Notes under the pieces: model-generated
Told to the model about the DNA's origin: nothing
Databases searched by the model: none
Seen by the model: only the letters and a program-made list of their open reading frames with translations
Shown here: piece after piece, positions 7,354 through 14,870 of the stretch
Numbering within the stretch: the first letter of the stretch is position 1
How the letters are laid out: every line of letters begins with the position of its first letter
Assembly (NCBI GenBank): GCA_041660545.1
Contig: JBAZWE010000044.1
Location: forward strand, 1 to 15,246
Direction: 5' to 3'
DNA: 15,246 bases
From: JBAZWE01 sp041660545
GTDB lineage: Bacteria > Actinomycetota > Thermoleophilia > BMS3ABIN01
Position numbers and translations under genes: made by a program

Positions 7354-8326
7354 CGTTTTCTCTCCAGACCCCCATTTGCCTGAATTTTTCTGACCGTTCT
7401 TTTTTCCTGACTTGCGGATTTATTTCATCAAGTTCGCGCAGTTTGTCTTCCAGGGCATCTTTAAGAATGCGTGCCGCGGCAGAATGGTCACGGTGCGCAC
7501 CCCCTCTTGGTTCCGGCAATACCTCGTCAATGATGCCAAGCTCAAAAAGTTCAGAGGAGGTCATCCTTAGTGTCTGTGCGGCCAAGTGCGCCTCCGTGGA
7601 GTCCTTCCAGAGAAGAGCAGCGCATGATTCGGGTGAAATAACAGAATAAATCGAATTCTCCATCATCAGCACCCGGTCGGCCAGGGCAAGCGCGAGGGCT
7701 CCGCCACTACCTCCCTCTCCGATAATTACAGCCACAGTGGGCACGCTAAGCCTGGCCATGCACATGAGAGATCCGGATATGGCGCCGGCCTGGCCGCGGT
7801 CCTCCGCCGCCGCGCCGGGATAGGCGCCGGGTGTGTCGATCAACGTCAATACCGGAATACCGAACTTGTCGGCCATCCGCATCAGGCGCTGGGCCTTCCG
7901 ATATCCTTCGGGGCGCGCCATGCCGAAGTTGCGCCTGGTGCGAGCCGCCAGGTCGCGCCCTTTCTGGTGGCCGATCACCATGAGCGTACGACCATGGTAG
8001 GCAGCCAGGCCGGAGACGATTGCAGGATCGTCGCCGTAGCAGCGGTCACCGCGCAACTCAGTGAAACCCGCGAACATATGTTCGATGTAGTCCAGGGTAT
8101 AAGGACGCTTCGGATGCCGGGCCAGTTCAACCTTCTCCCAGACCGCCTTGTCCAGATGCCGCCCGCGACTCAGCTCCCTGAGTCGCTGGCTGATTTTGGC
8201 TACCTCATCTTTTAAATGCACGCCAGGGAGAGTTGGCAATCGCTTTAATTCGGCCAAGCGCTTGCGTAAACGTCCCTCTTCGTCGTGCAGGGCGCGCTTC
8301 TTCCTCCCAAAGGGGTTGGAGGGCAC
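7337..8326 (-). CDS. accA: Acetyl-CoA carboxylase, carboxyltransferase subunit alpha
   Basis: AccA pairs with AccD to move the carboxyl group from carboxybiotin-BCCP to acetyl-CoA, making malonyl-CoA. The protein is 329 residues from the GTG at 8326, about normal length. The coiled-coil-like N-terminus (30-60) is followed by VELARHPKRPYTLDYIE, then RRNFGMARPEGYRKAQRLM (131-149), LIDTPGAYPG (162-171), and the crotonase-fold oxyanion glycines in GEGGSGGALALALADRV (203-219). The start is set by AAGGAGG at 8335-8341, eight bases upstream; the frame extends in-frame to 8395, but that extra segment has no family similarity. The gene overlaps the end of accD by 122 bases in the +1 frame and is the last gene of the fab operon. 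Confidence 0.95.
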   Translation of the reverse strand: MPSNPFGRKKRALHDEEGRLRKRLAELKRLPTLPGVHLKDEVAKISQRLRELSRGRHLDKAVWEKVELARHPKRPYTLDYIEHMFAGFTELRGDRCYGDDPAIVSGLAAYHGRTLMVIGHQKGRDLAARTRRNFGMARPEGYRKAQRLMRMADKFGIPVLTLIDTPGAYPGAAAEDRGQAGAISGSLMCMARLSVPTVAVIIGEGGSGGALALALADRVLMMENSIYSVISPESCAALLWKDSTEAHLAAQTLRMTSSELFELGIIDEVLPEPRGGAHRDHSAAARILKDALEDKLRELDEINPQVRKKERSEKFRQMGVWRENGLTLF

Positions 8327-9164
8327 AGGCAACACCTCCTTCCAGCATACCCAGTATCTGCACCAACCGGCTCTTAAGATCTGGCCGGGCGACAATCATG
8401 TCTATCTGACCGTGATCCAGGTTGGACTCGGCCAGACCAAAATCTTCGGGCAGTTTTTCCTTGAGGGTCTGTTCGATAATCCGGGGGCCCGAAAAACAAA
8501 GCAGGGCTCCAGGCTCGGAAATTATAACGTCCGCCAGTGTGGCAAAACTGGCCATGACACCGCCTGTGGTGGGATTGGTTAGCACAGTCACAAACGGTAC
8601 CGGGGTCTCACCGAGCATGTCGACGGCGCACGTTGTCTTTGCCATCTGCATCAGGGAAAGGATGCCTTCCTGCATGCGGGCACCACCCGAAGCGCAGACT
8701 ACGACCAGAGGATAACGGGTTTTGACGGCCTCTTCGGTGGCACGCCAGAACATCTCTCCCACAACGCTCCCCATACTGCCGCCCATGAAAGAGAAGTCCA
8801 TTACGGCAAGGATGACGTCCATCTTGTTGATCCTCGCCGTACCTACTCTGATGGCTTCTGAAAACCCGGTTGCAAACTCCGCTTCTTCTATACGCTCGGG
8901 GTAAGGACGCAGGTCGAAAAATTCCAGGGGGTCGGCTGAGCGCAGATTCCCCGCCATCTCGTTCCATGTGCCGGCATCAACCAGCTGGCCGATACGCTCG
9001 GAGGCGTTCAGCCGGAAGTGGTGACCACAGTGATAACAGACCTTGAGGTTGGCTTCCAGCTCGCCGACGTCGAGAAGCTGTTTGCATGAAGGACAACTCT
9101 CAGCTCCCGGCAGATCGGTGCTGCCGTTGCGGCGACTGATATCCACAGACACTTGCTGAGCCAA
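8205..9164 (-). CDS. accD: Acetyl-CoA carboxylase, carboxyltransferase subunit beta, with an unusual C-terminal extension
   Basis: AccD is the zinc-finger beta half of the carboxyltransferase. Zinc ligands C24, C27, C43 and C46 lie in CPSCKQL and KVCYHCGHH, followed by the catalytic crotonase-type domain with FMGGSMGSVVGEMFWRATEEA and TNPTTGGVMASFATLADV. The start is TTG at 9164, with AGGAGG five bases upstream overlapping the fabF stop. The conserved family region appears to end near residue 277 (LVQILGMLEGG). The final 42 residues, rich in Arg and Trp and ending NSPWRAFKR, are read from the accA N-terminal coding region in another frame. That tail may be a run-on from loss of an earlier stop. 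Enzyme identity is secure; functional relevance of the tail is not. Confidence 0.95.
   Translation of the reverse strand: MAQQVSVDISRRNGSTDLPGAESCPSCKQLLDVGELEANLKVCYHCGHHFRLNASERIGQLVDAGTWNEMAGNLRSADPLEFFDLRPYPERIEEAEFATGFSEAIRVGTARINKMDVILAVMDFSFMGGSMGSVVGEMFWRATEEAVKTRYPLVVVCASGGARMQEGILSLMQMAKTTCAVDMLGETPVPFVTVLTNPTTGGVMASFATLADVIISEPGALLCFSGPRIIEQTLKEKLPEDFGLAESNLDHGQIDMIVARPDLKSRLVQILGMLEGGVACALQPLWEEEARPARRRGTFTQALGRIKAIANSPWRAFKR
8335..8341 (-). promoter_or_regulatory. Strong ribosome binding site that sets the accA start
   Basis: AAGGAGG lies inside the accD reading frame with an 8-base spacer to GTG at 8326. It is one of the best matches to the anti-Shine-Dalgarno sequence in the window, and it decides the accA start against upstream in-frame codons. 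Confidence 0.7.
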
Positions 9165-9169
9165 GTCAG

Positions 9170-9175
9170 CCTCCT
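9170..9175 (-). promoter_or_regulatory. Ribosome binding site supporting the TTG start of accD
   Basis: AGGAGG sits five bases before the TTG at 9164 and overlaps the last codons of fabF. It supports the unusual TTG start and indicates coupling of accD to fabF translation. Confidence 0.65.
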
Positions 9176-10406
9176 AGACAGCCTGGAATACCAGGGTGAC
9201 GTTGTGGCCGCCAAAACCAAAGGAGTTCGATACAGCCACCCGAACCACTTGTTTTCGTGCCTGGTTGGGCACGTAGTCCAGATCACATTCCGGATCGGGG
9301 TTTTCAAGATTTATGGTCGGTGGAATAGCGCCCCGATCGATAGCCAGAACGCAGACCGCTGATTCGAGTGCGCCCGAAGCGCCCAGACAGTGACCTATCA
9401 TTGACTTGGTGGAGCTAATGGCAACAGTGCTGGCTCGTTCGCCAAGTGCCAGCTTGATAACCCTGGTCTCGATTTCATCACCAATGGGGGTCGATGTTCC
9501 GTGGGCGTTTATATAGTCGACCTTAGAGGGGTTGATGCCCGCCTCGGCAAATGCCGCCAACATGGCGCGCGCCTGGTTGTGACCTGATGGTTCCGGAGCG
9601 CTGATATGATAGGCGTCTGAGCTCATGCCATAACCGCTGATCTCAGCATAAACCCTGGCGCCCCGGGCACGTGCGCGCTCATACTCCTCAAGAACCAGGA
9701 CGGCGGAACCTTCGCCCATGACAAAGCCGTCGCGGTCGCGGTCGAAAGGACGGCTGGCGCGCTCCGGCTCATCGTTTCTTTCTGAAAGCGCGCGCATGGC
9801 GGCAAATGAGGCGATGCCGACGGGGGATATTGTTGCTTCACATCCACCAGCCAGCATGACGTCCGCCGCGCCTCGCTTGATCAACTCAAAGGCGTCTCCT
9901 ACTGCGTTGCTCGCCGACGAACAGGCGGTACATACGGTGCTCAGCGGCCCTCTCGTTCCCAGCACTATGGAAACCTGCGCCGATGCCATATTGACGATCT
10001 GCATGGGTATGAATAGTGGGCTGATGCGGTTCGGTCCCTTGTTGAGCAGAACCTCGGTCTCACGTTCAAAAGTTTTCAGTCCACCGATCCCGCTCGATAC
10101 CATCACTCCTATATTCTCAGGGTCAGCAGCTATGTCCAGAGCGCTGTCCTCCACGGCAAGCTTTGCCGCCGCTACCGAGAACTGGGCGAAACGGTCCATA
10201 CGCCGGGCGCTTTTTTTATCAACATATGCCGTCGGATCGAAGTCCTTGACCTCGGCGGCGAATCTGACGCGAAAATCGGTAGTATCAAACTGGGTTATGG
10301 GACCCATGCCCGACTTCCCGGCCATCAAAGCACTCCAGTATTCCTCAACTCCTGTTCCCACCGGTGAAACCACACCGATGCCGGTAACAACCACGCGGCG
10401 GCTCAT
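9174..10406 (-). CDS. fabF: Beta-ketoacyl-ACP synthase II
   Basis: FabF condenses malonyl-ACP with a growing acyl-ACP in fatty acid elongation. The 410-residue length is normal. The catalytic triad of the elongating ketosynthases is visible: C162 in VCTACSSASNA, H302 in NAHGTSTPIGDEIE, and H339 in KSMIGHCLGASGALE. The N-terminus RRVVVTGIGVVSPVG and the C-terminal NSFGFGGHN glycine loop are typical. The ATG overlaps the fabG stop by four bases (ATGA), so there is no room for acpP, which commonly sits between these two genes. FabB is unlikely because the neighbourhood and motifs are FabF-like. Confidence 0.97.
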   Translation of the reverse strand: MSRRVVVTGIGVVSPVGTGVEEYWSALMAGKSGMGPITQFDTTDFRVRFAAEVKDFDPTAYVDKKSARRMDRFAQFSVAAAKLAVEDSALDIAADPENIGVMVSSGIGGLKTFERETEVLLNKGPNRISPLFIPMQIVNMASAQVSIVLGTRGPLSTVCTACSSASNAVGDAFELIKRGAADVMLAGGCEATISPVGIASFAAMRALSERNDEPERASRPFDRDRDGFVMGEGSAVLVLEEYERARARGARVYAEISGYGMSSDAYHISAPEPSGHNQARAMLAAFAEAGINPSKVDYINAHGTSTPIGDEIETRVIKLALGERASTVAISSTKSMIGHCLGASGALESAVCVLAIDRGAIPPTINLENPDPECDLDYVPNQARKQVVRVAVSNSFGFGGHNVTLVFQAV

Positions 10407-11167
10407 ATGCCCATACCCCCATCGATGGGAATCACGGCGCCGGTTATATATCCAGCGGCCGGCGAAGCAAGGAAGGCTATAACGCTGGCGATCTCTTCCG
10501 GAGTCGCCAGTCTTCCCAGCGGTGTATTTTCCAATATCTTGTCCTTCTTTTCACTCGGCAATTCGGAAGTCATGTCGGTTATCACATACCCGGGAGCGAC
10601 TGCGTTGACCCGGACGCCTCGCGGGCCCAGTTCTCGGGCCAGCGACTTGGTGAAACCAATGAGTCCGGCCTTGGCGGCGGCGTAGTTGGCCTGACCGGGG
10701 TTACCCCGCCGGCCGATGACGCTGGAAACATTGATTATCGATCCGCCTCGGGCCTTCATCATGCCACGGGCAACCGCCTTACTGCAAAGGAAGGCTCCCT
10801 TAAGGCTCGTGGCGATCACGATGTCAAAATCTTCCTCGCTCATGCGCATGGTCAGGGTGTCCCGGGTAATTCCGGCGTTGTTTACCAGGATGGAAATCTG
10901 CCCGAGATCCGCCTCGGCCTGCTTGATCATGGCCTTGACCTGGGCCGGGTCGGCGACATCGCCCTGTACCGTGGTCAGTTTGCCGCCCTTGCTACGAATA
11001 CTTTCAGCCACCACCTGTGCAGCCTCTTGGCTGTGCTGATAGTTGATGGCAACGGATGCTCCAGCGCCGGCGAGCGCGATCACCGTAGCGCGTCCGATGC
11101 CTCGCGCACCGCCTGTCACCAGGGCCACCTGACCGGCCAGGCTATAACTTGTCATATCTTCTGTCAT
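10403..11167 (-). CDS. fabG: 3-oxoacyl-ACP reductase
   Basis: FabG reduces 3-oxoacyl-ACP with NADPH in each elongation cycle. It is a short-chain dehydrogenase: cofactor glycine motif TGGARGIG (18-25), NNAG at 96-99, and a catalytic set of S149, Y162 and K166 in VSSVIG and QANYAAAKAG, followed by the usual APGYVITDMT and GGMGI end. The start is uncertain. I use the ATG at 11167; a GTG at 11173 and an ATG at 11155 are in frame, and none has a strong ribosome binding site. The upstream gap to fabD is about 110 bases, the longest inside the operon, and contains a perfect 16-base palindrome. Confidence 0.95.
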   Translation of the reverse strand: MTEDMTSYSLAGQVALVTGGARGIGRATVIALAGAGASVAINYQHSQEAAQVVAESIRSKGGKLTTVQGDVADPAQVKAMIKQAEADLGQISILVNNAGITRDTLTMRMSEEDFDIVIATSLKGAFLCSKAVARGMMKARGGSIINVSSVIGRRGNPGQANYAAAKAGLIGFTKSLARELGPRGVRVNAVAPGYVITDMTSELPSEKKDKILENTPLGRLATPEEIASVIAFLASPAAGYITGAVIPIDGGMGI

Positions 11168-11186
11168 TTTCACTTGCCCGTTTCCA

Positions 11187-11202
11187 GAAAACCATGGTTT
11201 TC
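11187..11202. promoter_or_regulatory. Perfect 16-bp palindrome upstream of fabG
   Basis: GAAAACCATGGTTTTC is its own reverse complement and lies in the fabD-fabG gap, about 20 bases upstream of fabG. As RNA it could fold to a 6-bp stem with a CATG loop; no T-run follows, so it is not an intrinsic terminator. It does not match the FapR operator as I know it. It may be an internal operator or a translation-control hairpin. Confidence 0.35.
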
Positions 11203-11279
11203 CGTCTTTGCGAACTTCCTTGTTTTCAATTGTTGTGTGGTGTCTCTTTTTTAAAAATTCCTGTCAGCAGTGAGCCACT

Positions 11280-12200
11280 TTATACCATGGCCTGCGTCTT
11301 CTCCAGACTTTCCGGATCGGAAACCTGGTATGTCCTAACATCCCTGTTGATCCGGCGGATAAGACCGCTCAAAACTTTTCCGTTACCGATTTCGATGAAG
11401 CGCTCCACACCGTCGTCGATGAGGCGCTCTACTGACTGCCGCCAGCGAACCGGCGAAACTATCTGCCTGACCAGCAGGTCCTTCAATCCTTCGGCCGTCT
11501 CATACTCACAGCTTATCGAGGAAAGGAGCGGTGGTGACGGGTCTTTTATTTCCACTTCTACCAACTCTTCCTTCATCCTGCCTGCCGCGGCCCGCATCAG
11601 GGGGCTGTGGAACGAGCCGCTGACTGCCAGCCTGACAGCCTTTCTTGCCCCTGCCGCTTCGGCGTCCCTGATGGCCCTCAAAACCGATTCAGTCTCGCCG
11701 CTTATCACCAGTTGTCCGGGACAATTATAATTAACAGGCCAGACTTCGCCGGATCGCGAGCAGATATCTTCTACCTGTCCGTCTTCCAGGCCGATGATCG
11801 CCGCCATGGCGCCGGGCCTCTCGGCCGCCGCGAGCGCCATCGCCTTTCCACGGCTTGCGACCAGCCTCAGGCCGTCTTCAAAATTTATTGCTCCCGCCGC
11901 CGCGAGCGCGCTGTATTCACCAAGACTGTGACCGCACACAACGCTGCCGGCGATACCTTCCTGTGATAACACCGTCATGGCAGCCATGCTATTGACGTAC
12001 AAGGCCACCTGGGCGAACTCGGTGCTGGCCAGCTTGTCCTCGGGACCTTCAAAACTGAGTGCGGCGACATCCCATCCGAGAATTTCCGCTGAGCGGCTAT
12101 AGATCGTTGCGGCCGTCTCAAAAGAGGAGGCGAGTGCTCTTCCCATGCCGACCGACTGCGAACCTTGCCCCGGAAAAATAAGTGCCAGCTTGCCCGTCAT
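11280..12200 (-). CDS. fabD: Malonyl-CoA:ACP transacylase
   Basis: FabD transfers malonyl from CoA to ACP. The 306-residue protein has the FPGQGSQSVGMG opening (9-20), the catalytic serine S92 in CGHSLGEYSALAAAG, the malonyl-carboxylate arginine R117 in SRGKAM, and the catalytic H198 in SGSFHSPLM. The end has IEIGNGKVLSGLIRRI, the usual C-terminal signature. The ATG is 26 bases after the fabK stop, with GGGA about eight bases upstream. It is part of the fab operon. Confidence 0.97.
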   Translation of the reverse strand: MTGKLALIFPGQGSQSVGMGRALASSFETAATIYSRSAEILGWDVAALSFEGPEDKLASTEFAQVALYVNSMAAMTVLSQEGIAGSVVCGHSLGEYSALAAAGAINFEDGLRLVASRGKAMALAAAERPGAMAAIIGLEDGQVEDICSRSGEVWPVNYNCPGQLVISGETESVLRAIRDAEAAGARKAVRLAVSGSFHSPLMRAAAGRMKEELVEVEIKDPSPPLLSSISCEYETAEGLKDLLVRQIVSPVRWRQSVERLIDDGVERFIEIGNGKVLSGLIRRINRDVRTYQVSDPESLEKTQAMV

Positions 12201-12226
12201 GAATCATTTCCCATCAAAGACCCGCC

Positions 12227-13189
12227 TCAACGCCGTAGTACTACTCGCCCGCAGAGACTTTCCGCGACAACCTCTGCTTCAGCAACCAGTTCGGCTATGA
12301 TCTCCGCCGCTGGCTGCACCCTGTCTACAAGGGCGACGCCCTGACCCGCCATCATGGAGCCATCGCGGGTGTTGCCTTCGCGCATGGCCTCACGCAGCTT
12401 GCCCAGACCCAGTTTCTCTATGTCTTCGGCGGTACGCTCCCCTAAAAGGTATTCCCTCTCGAGATCGACATAAAGGCCCGCGAGCTTGTTCTTGATCGCC
12501 CTGACCGGATAACCGATGGCGCGTGCGGTCACGACCGTGGCGCGGTCTCCGGCTTTAAGAAATTTTTCTTTCACGGACGGGTGTACGGTGCATTCGGTGG
12601 CACATACAAAGCGTGTTCCCATCTGTACTCCCTCGGCGCCCAGGGCAAACGCAGCCACCAGGCTTGCGCCATCGATGATTCCGCCTGCCGCCACTACGGG
12701 AATCTCAACCGAGCGGGCGATGAGGGGCGTCAAAACCATGGTTGTGGTCTCGCCAATATGGCCTCCTGCTTCGGATCCCTCGGCCACAATTGCGTCAGCC
12801 CCATTTTGTTCGGCGCGTCGCGCCACTGCAACCGCGGCCACAACGGGGAGAACCCTGATACCCTTCTCCTTCAGCTCGGGAATGCAGGCGGTGCTCTGGA
12901 CCGCTCCCAGCGTGACAGCCGCCGGCCTCTCATCCAGTAATACCTCGATCTGCTTTCCGAGGTCGGGATTGATCATGATCAGGTTTACCCCGAATGGTTT
13001 GTCCGTGAGTTCGCGCGTCTTTCTTATCTCTTCGCGAAGAAGCTGAGCCGGCATGGCTCCGGCTCCGATGACTCCCAGACCGCCGCCGTTTGATACGGCC
13101 GCGGCGAGACTGGCGTCACTTGTCCAGCTCATGCCGCCCTGAATAATCGGATGCTCGATTTCCAAAATGTCGCATATGCGATTAGGCAT
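12227..13189 (-). CDS. fabK: Enoyl-ACP reductase II (FMN-dependent)
   Basis: FabK reduces trans-2-enoyl-ACP using FMN and NAD(P)H, the last step of each fatty acid elongation cycle. From the ATG at 13189 the protein is 320 residues, the normal size. The TIM barrel has IIQGGMSW (15-22), GGGLGVIGAG (35-44), the characteristic histidine H144 in GSEAGGHIGETTT, VVAAGGIIDG and a GTRF phosphate-binding motif at 191-194. Nitronate monooxygenases are close relatives, but the location among fab genes and the H144 motif favour FabK. GGAG six bases upstream supports this start over an in-frame one at 13255 that would overlap fabH. With no fabI in the window, FabK is probably the enoyl reductase here; FabK enzymes are known to tolerate triclosan. 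Confidence 0.93.
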   Translation of the reverse strand: MPNRICDILEIEHPIIQGGMSWTSDASLAAAVSNGGGLGVIGAGAMPAQLLREEIRKTRELTDKPFGVNLIMINPDLGKQIEVLLDERPAAVTLGAVQSTACIPELKEKGIRVLPVVAAVAVARRAEQNGADAIVAEGSEAGGHIGETTTMVLTPLIARSVEIPVVAAGGIIDGASLVAAFALGAEGVQMGTRFVCATECTVHPSVKEKFLKAGDRATVVTARAIGYPVRAIKNKLAGLYVDLEREYLLGERTAEDIEKLGLGKLREAMREGNTRDGSMMAGQGVALVDRVQPAAEIIAELVAEAEVVAESLCGRVVLRR

Positions 13190-13209
13190 TACGTGCTCCA
13201 GACTTTCTA

Positions 13210-14217
13210 TCAGACTCTTTTTAAGTCTCCGACGCGCGTCAGGCATGAACCCCACGACAGGCCGGCACCAAAACCGACCATCAGCACGAGGTCATTCTCA
13301 TTGATCCGGCCCGCCGCGGCCGCTTCATCAAGACACAGCGGGATGGAAGCACAAGAAGTGTTGCCATAACGTTCGAGATTTGAAAAAACCCGCTCCGGTG
13401 CTATCCCGAGCTTGCGGGCTGCTGCATCAATAATGCGGCTGTTCGCCTGGTGAGGAACGAATAAATTGACATCCCCTACATCCATTCCATGTCTTTTAAG
13501 CACCCTCTCAGCCGATGCAACGATGATCCTGGTCGCGAATTTAAAAACCTCACGGCCATTCATCTTTATCGAATGCTGATGCGTAGCGACTGTTTCTTCG
13601 CTGGCAGGCATCCGCGAACCGCCCGCGGGCAGATATAGCTCGCCGGCGCCCACCGGATCGTTGCCGAGATCAAAACCGATTAGAGCCGGCTCGCCTTCGG
13701 CCGCGGGTTCCAGTAAAACAGCGCCGGCGCCGTCTCCAAAGAGAACAGCGGTTCCCCGGTCAGTCCAGTCTATCATCCGGGACACGACCTCCGCACCTAC
13801 GACGAGAACTTTGTCAGCCTGCCCCGAGGCAACAAAGGCACTGCCCGTGGCCAGCGCATATATAAAACCCGTACAGGCGGCGGAGAGGTCGAATGCGGGA
13901 GTGCCGTTGGCACCGATCAGGCCGGACAGATAGGAGGCCGTCGGGGGAAAAATCGTATCGGGGGAGAGGCTGGCCACGATGATCAGGTCCAGCTCTGTTG
14001 AGGCAACTCCGGCGGCCTTGAGCGTGCGGCGGGCGGCGATAGCGCCAAGGTCGGAGGCTGCTTCGCCTTCCGCCGCGATACGGCGCTCGCGAATGCCGGT
14101 GCGCGTGGAGATCCACTCGTCAGAAGTGTCAAGGGTTAGGGAGAGCTCGTCGTTGGTCACGACCCGCTCCGGCACATGGGTGCCTATGGCGGAGATTTTT
14201 ACTTGCCTGGATTTCAC
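13210..14217 (-). CDS. fabH: Beta-ketoacyl-ACP synthase III
   Basis: FabH starts fatty acid synthesis by condensing acetyl-CoA or a branched acyl-CoA with malonyl-ACP. The 335-residue protein has the catalytic triad C115 (SAACTGFIYAL), H256 (FVPHQANSRII) and N286 (ERYGNTSCASIP), the IISTRTGI-like WISTRTGIRERR loop (35-46), and the closing GFGAGLSWGS. The start is a GTG at 14217, the only codon that gives the usual N-terminus; its ribosome binding site is weak (TGAAG). It follows fabZ by 12 bases. Chain-starter preference cannot be read from this. Confidence 0.96.
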   Translation of the reverse strand: MKSRQVKISAIGTHVPERVVTNDELSLTLDTSDEWISTRTGIRERRIAAEGEAASDLGAIAARRTLKAAGVASTELDLIIVASLSPDTIFPPTASYLSGLIGANGTPAFDLSAACTGFIYALATGSAFVASGQADKVLVVGAEVVSRMIDWTDRGTAVLFGDGAGAVLLEPAAEGEPALIGFDLGNDPVGAGELYLPAGGSRMPASEETVATHQHSIKMNGREVFKFATRIIVASAERVLKRHGMDVGDVNLFVPHQANSRIIDAAARKLGIAPERVFSNLERYGNTSCASIPLCLDEAAAAGRINENDLVLMVGFGAGLSWGSCLTRVGDLKRV

Positions 14218-14229
14218 TTCAGGCCGCGC

Positions 14230-14670
14230 TCATGCCTGATTCTCGACGATCATAAATGTCAGGGTGGCTTTGCAGGCGAGTTCACCATCGACCAGAGCCC
14301 TGACCTCGCCCTTGCCGATTGTACCGCGCATGCGAGTCATCTCGACTTCCAGCCTGAGAATATCACCAGGAACAACGATGCGCTTGAAGCGTACGCCGTC
14401 GATGCCCGCAAAAAGCACGAGCTTTCCCTGGTTTTCTGGGAGGGAGAGCGCAACGACCGCCCCAGCCTGGGCAAGGGCTTCGATCATCAATACGCCGGGC
14501 ATAACCGGCCGCCCTGGAAAGTGACCCTTAAAGTGCGGCTCATCGGCGCGTACGTTCTTTATGGCGACAGCGCGTTCGCCCGGCACCAGCTCGATTACCT
14601 CATCGAGAAAGAGGAATGGATCCCGGTGAGGGATGATCTCCTTGATTTGCTCACGAGTAAGTTGTGTCAT
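14230..14670 (-). CDS. fabZ: 3-hydroxyacyl-ACP dehydratase
   Basis: FabZ removes water from 3-hydroxyacyl-ACP. The 146-residue hotdog-fold protein has IIPHRDPFLFLDEV (12-25) and the active-site H50 and E64 in FKGHFPGRPVMPGVLMIEALAQ. There is no FabA isomerase signature. It has an ATG start with a weak AGGGA about ten bases upstream. It is the first gene of the fab operon. A candidate promoter, a dyad and a terminator-like hairpin lie in the roughly 200-base gap towards gyrA. Confidence 0.96.
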   Translation of the reverse strand: MTQLTREQIKEIIPHRDPFLFLDEVIELVPGERAVAIKNVRADEPHFKGHFPGRPVMPGVLMIEALAQAGAVVALSLPENQGKLVLFAGIDGVRFKRIVVPGDILRLEVEMTRMRGTIGKGEVRALVDGELACKATLTFMIVENQA

Positions 14671-14705
14671 GTATATGGATTCCCTGCATTTGTTGTTATT
14701 TAAGT

Positions 14706-14732
14706 AAAAAAGCTCTTGTGGAGGCGCACAAA
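14706..14732 (-). terminator. Intrinsic terminator-like hairpin between gyrA region and fabZ
   Basis: On the minus strand TTGTG and CACAA pair across a 6-base loop (plus one G-U pair), followed by AGC and six T residues. The stem is short. It would stop transcripts coming from gyrA, or attenuate fab transcripts if these start further upstream. The start point predicted from the -10 box at 14734 falls inside the hairpin, so fab transcripts would lose its first arm. Confidence 0.4.
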
Positions 14733-14733
14733 G

Positions 14734-14742
14734 ATTATCACA
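14734..14742 (-). promoter_or_regulatory. Extended -10 promoter candidate for the fab operon
   Basis: The minus strand reads TGTGATAAT, which is TG, one base, then GATAAT (one mismatch to TATAAT). Seventeen bases upstream there is no good -35, as is common for extended -10 promoters. The expected start is near 14727, leaving a leader of about 57 bases before fabZ. Confidence 0.4.
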
Positions 14743-14766
14743 TCCAATGGCTTACTTCCTACGCCG

Positions 14767-14793
14767 ATCTCATTCACGGCGCCGTTCTGAGAT
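14767..14793. promoter_or_regulatory. 27-base composite inverted repeat upstream of fabZ promoter
   Basis: ATCTCA and TGAGAT form outer 6-bp arms, with the perfect 10-base palindrome ACGGCGCCGT inside; the two parts are separated by three and two bases. It lies just upstream of the candidate fab promoter (about -40 to -66). There is no T-run, so it is not an intrinsic terminator. It is a candidate operator or activator site, or a structured 3' end for the gyrA message. Confidence 0.4.
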
Positions 14794-14870
14794 GGCCGGG
14801 ATGTCTGCGCGAGAGAGCCTGGAGAGATGTGGGGAAACGTATCGTGTGAGGCCGGATGAGAGGTGCTAAT

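Noticed and set aside
8327..8395. In-frame upstream extension of accA to 8395
   Set aside because: The extra 23 residues have no AccA similarity, and the strong ribosome binding site at 8335-8341 points to the GTG at 8326.
9718..10482. 254-codon plus-strand open frame opposite fabF/fabG
   Set aside because: It lies across the conserved fabF catalytic region and the end of fabG on the other strand, lacks motifs, and is a shadow of a GC-rich coding sequence.
13190..13255. In-frame upstream extension of fabK to 13255
   Set aside because: It would overlap fabH by 46 bases and add residues atypical of FabK; the ATG at 13189 has GGAG at proper spacing.
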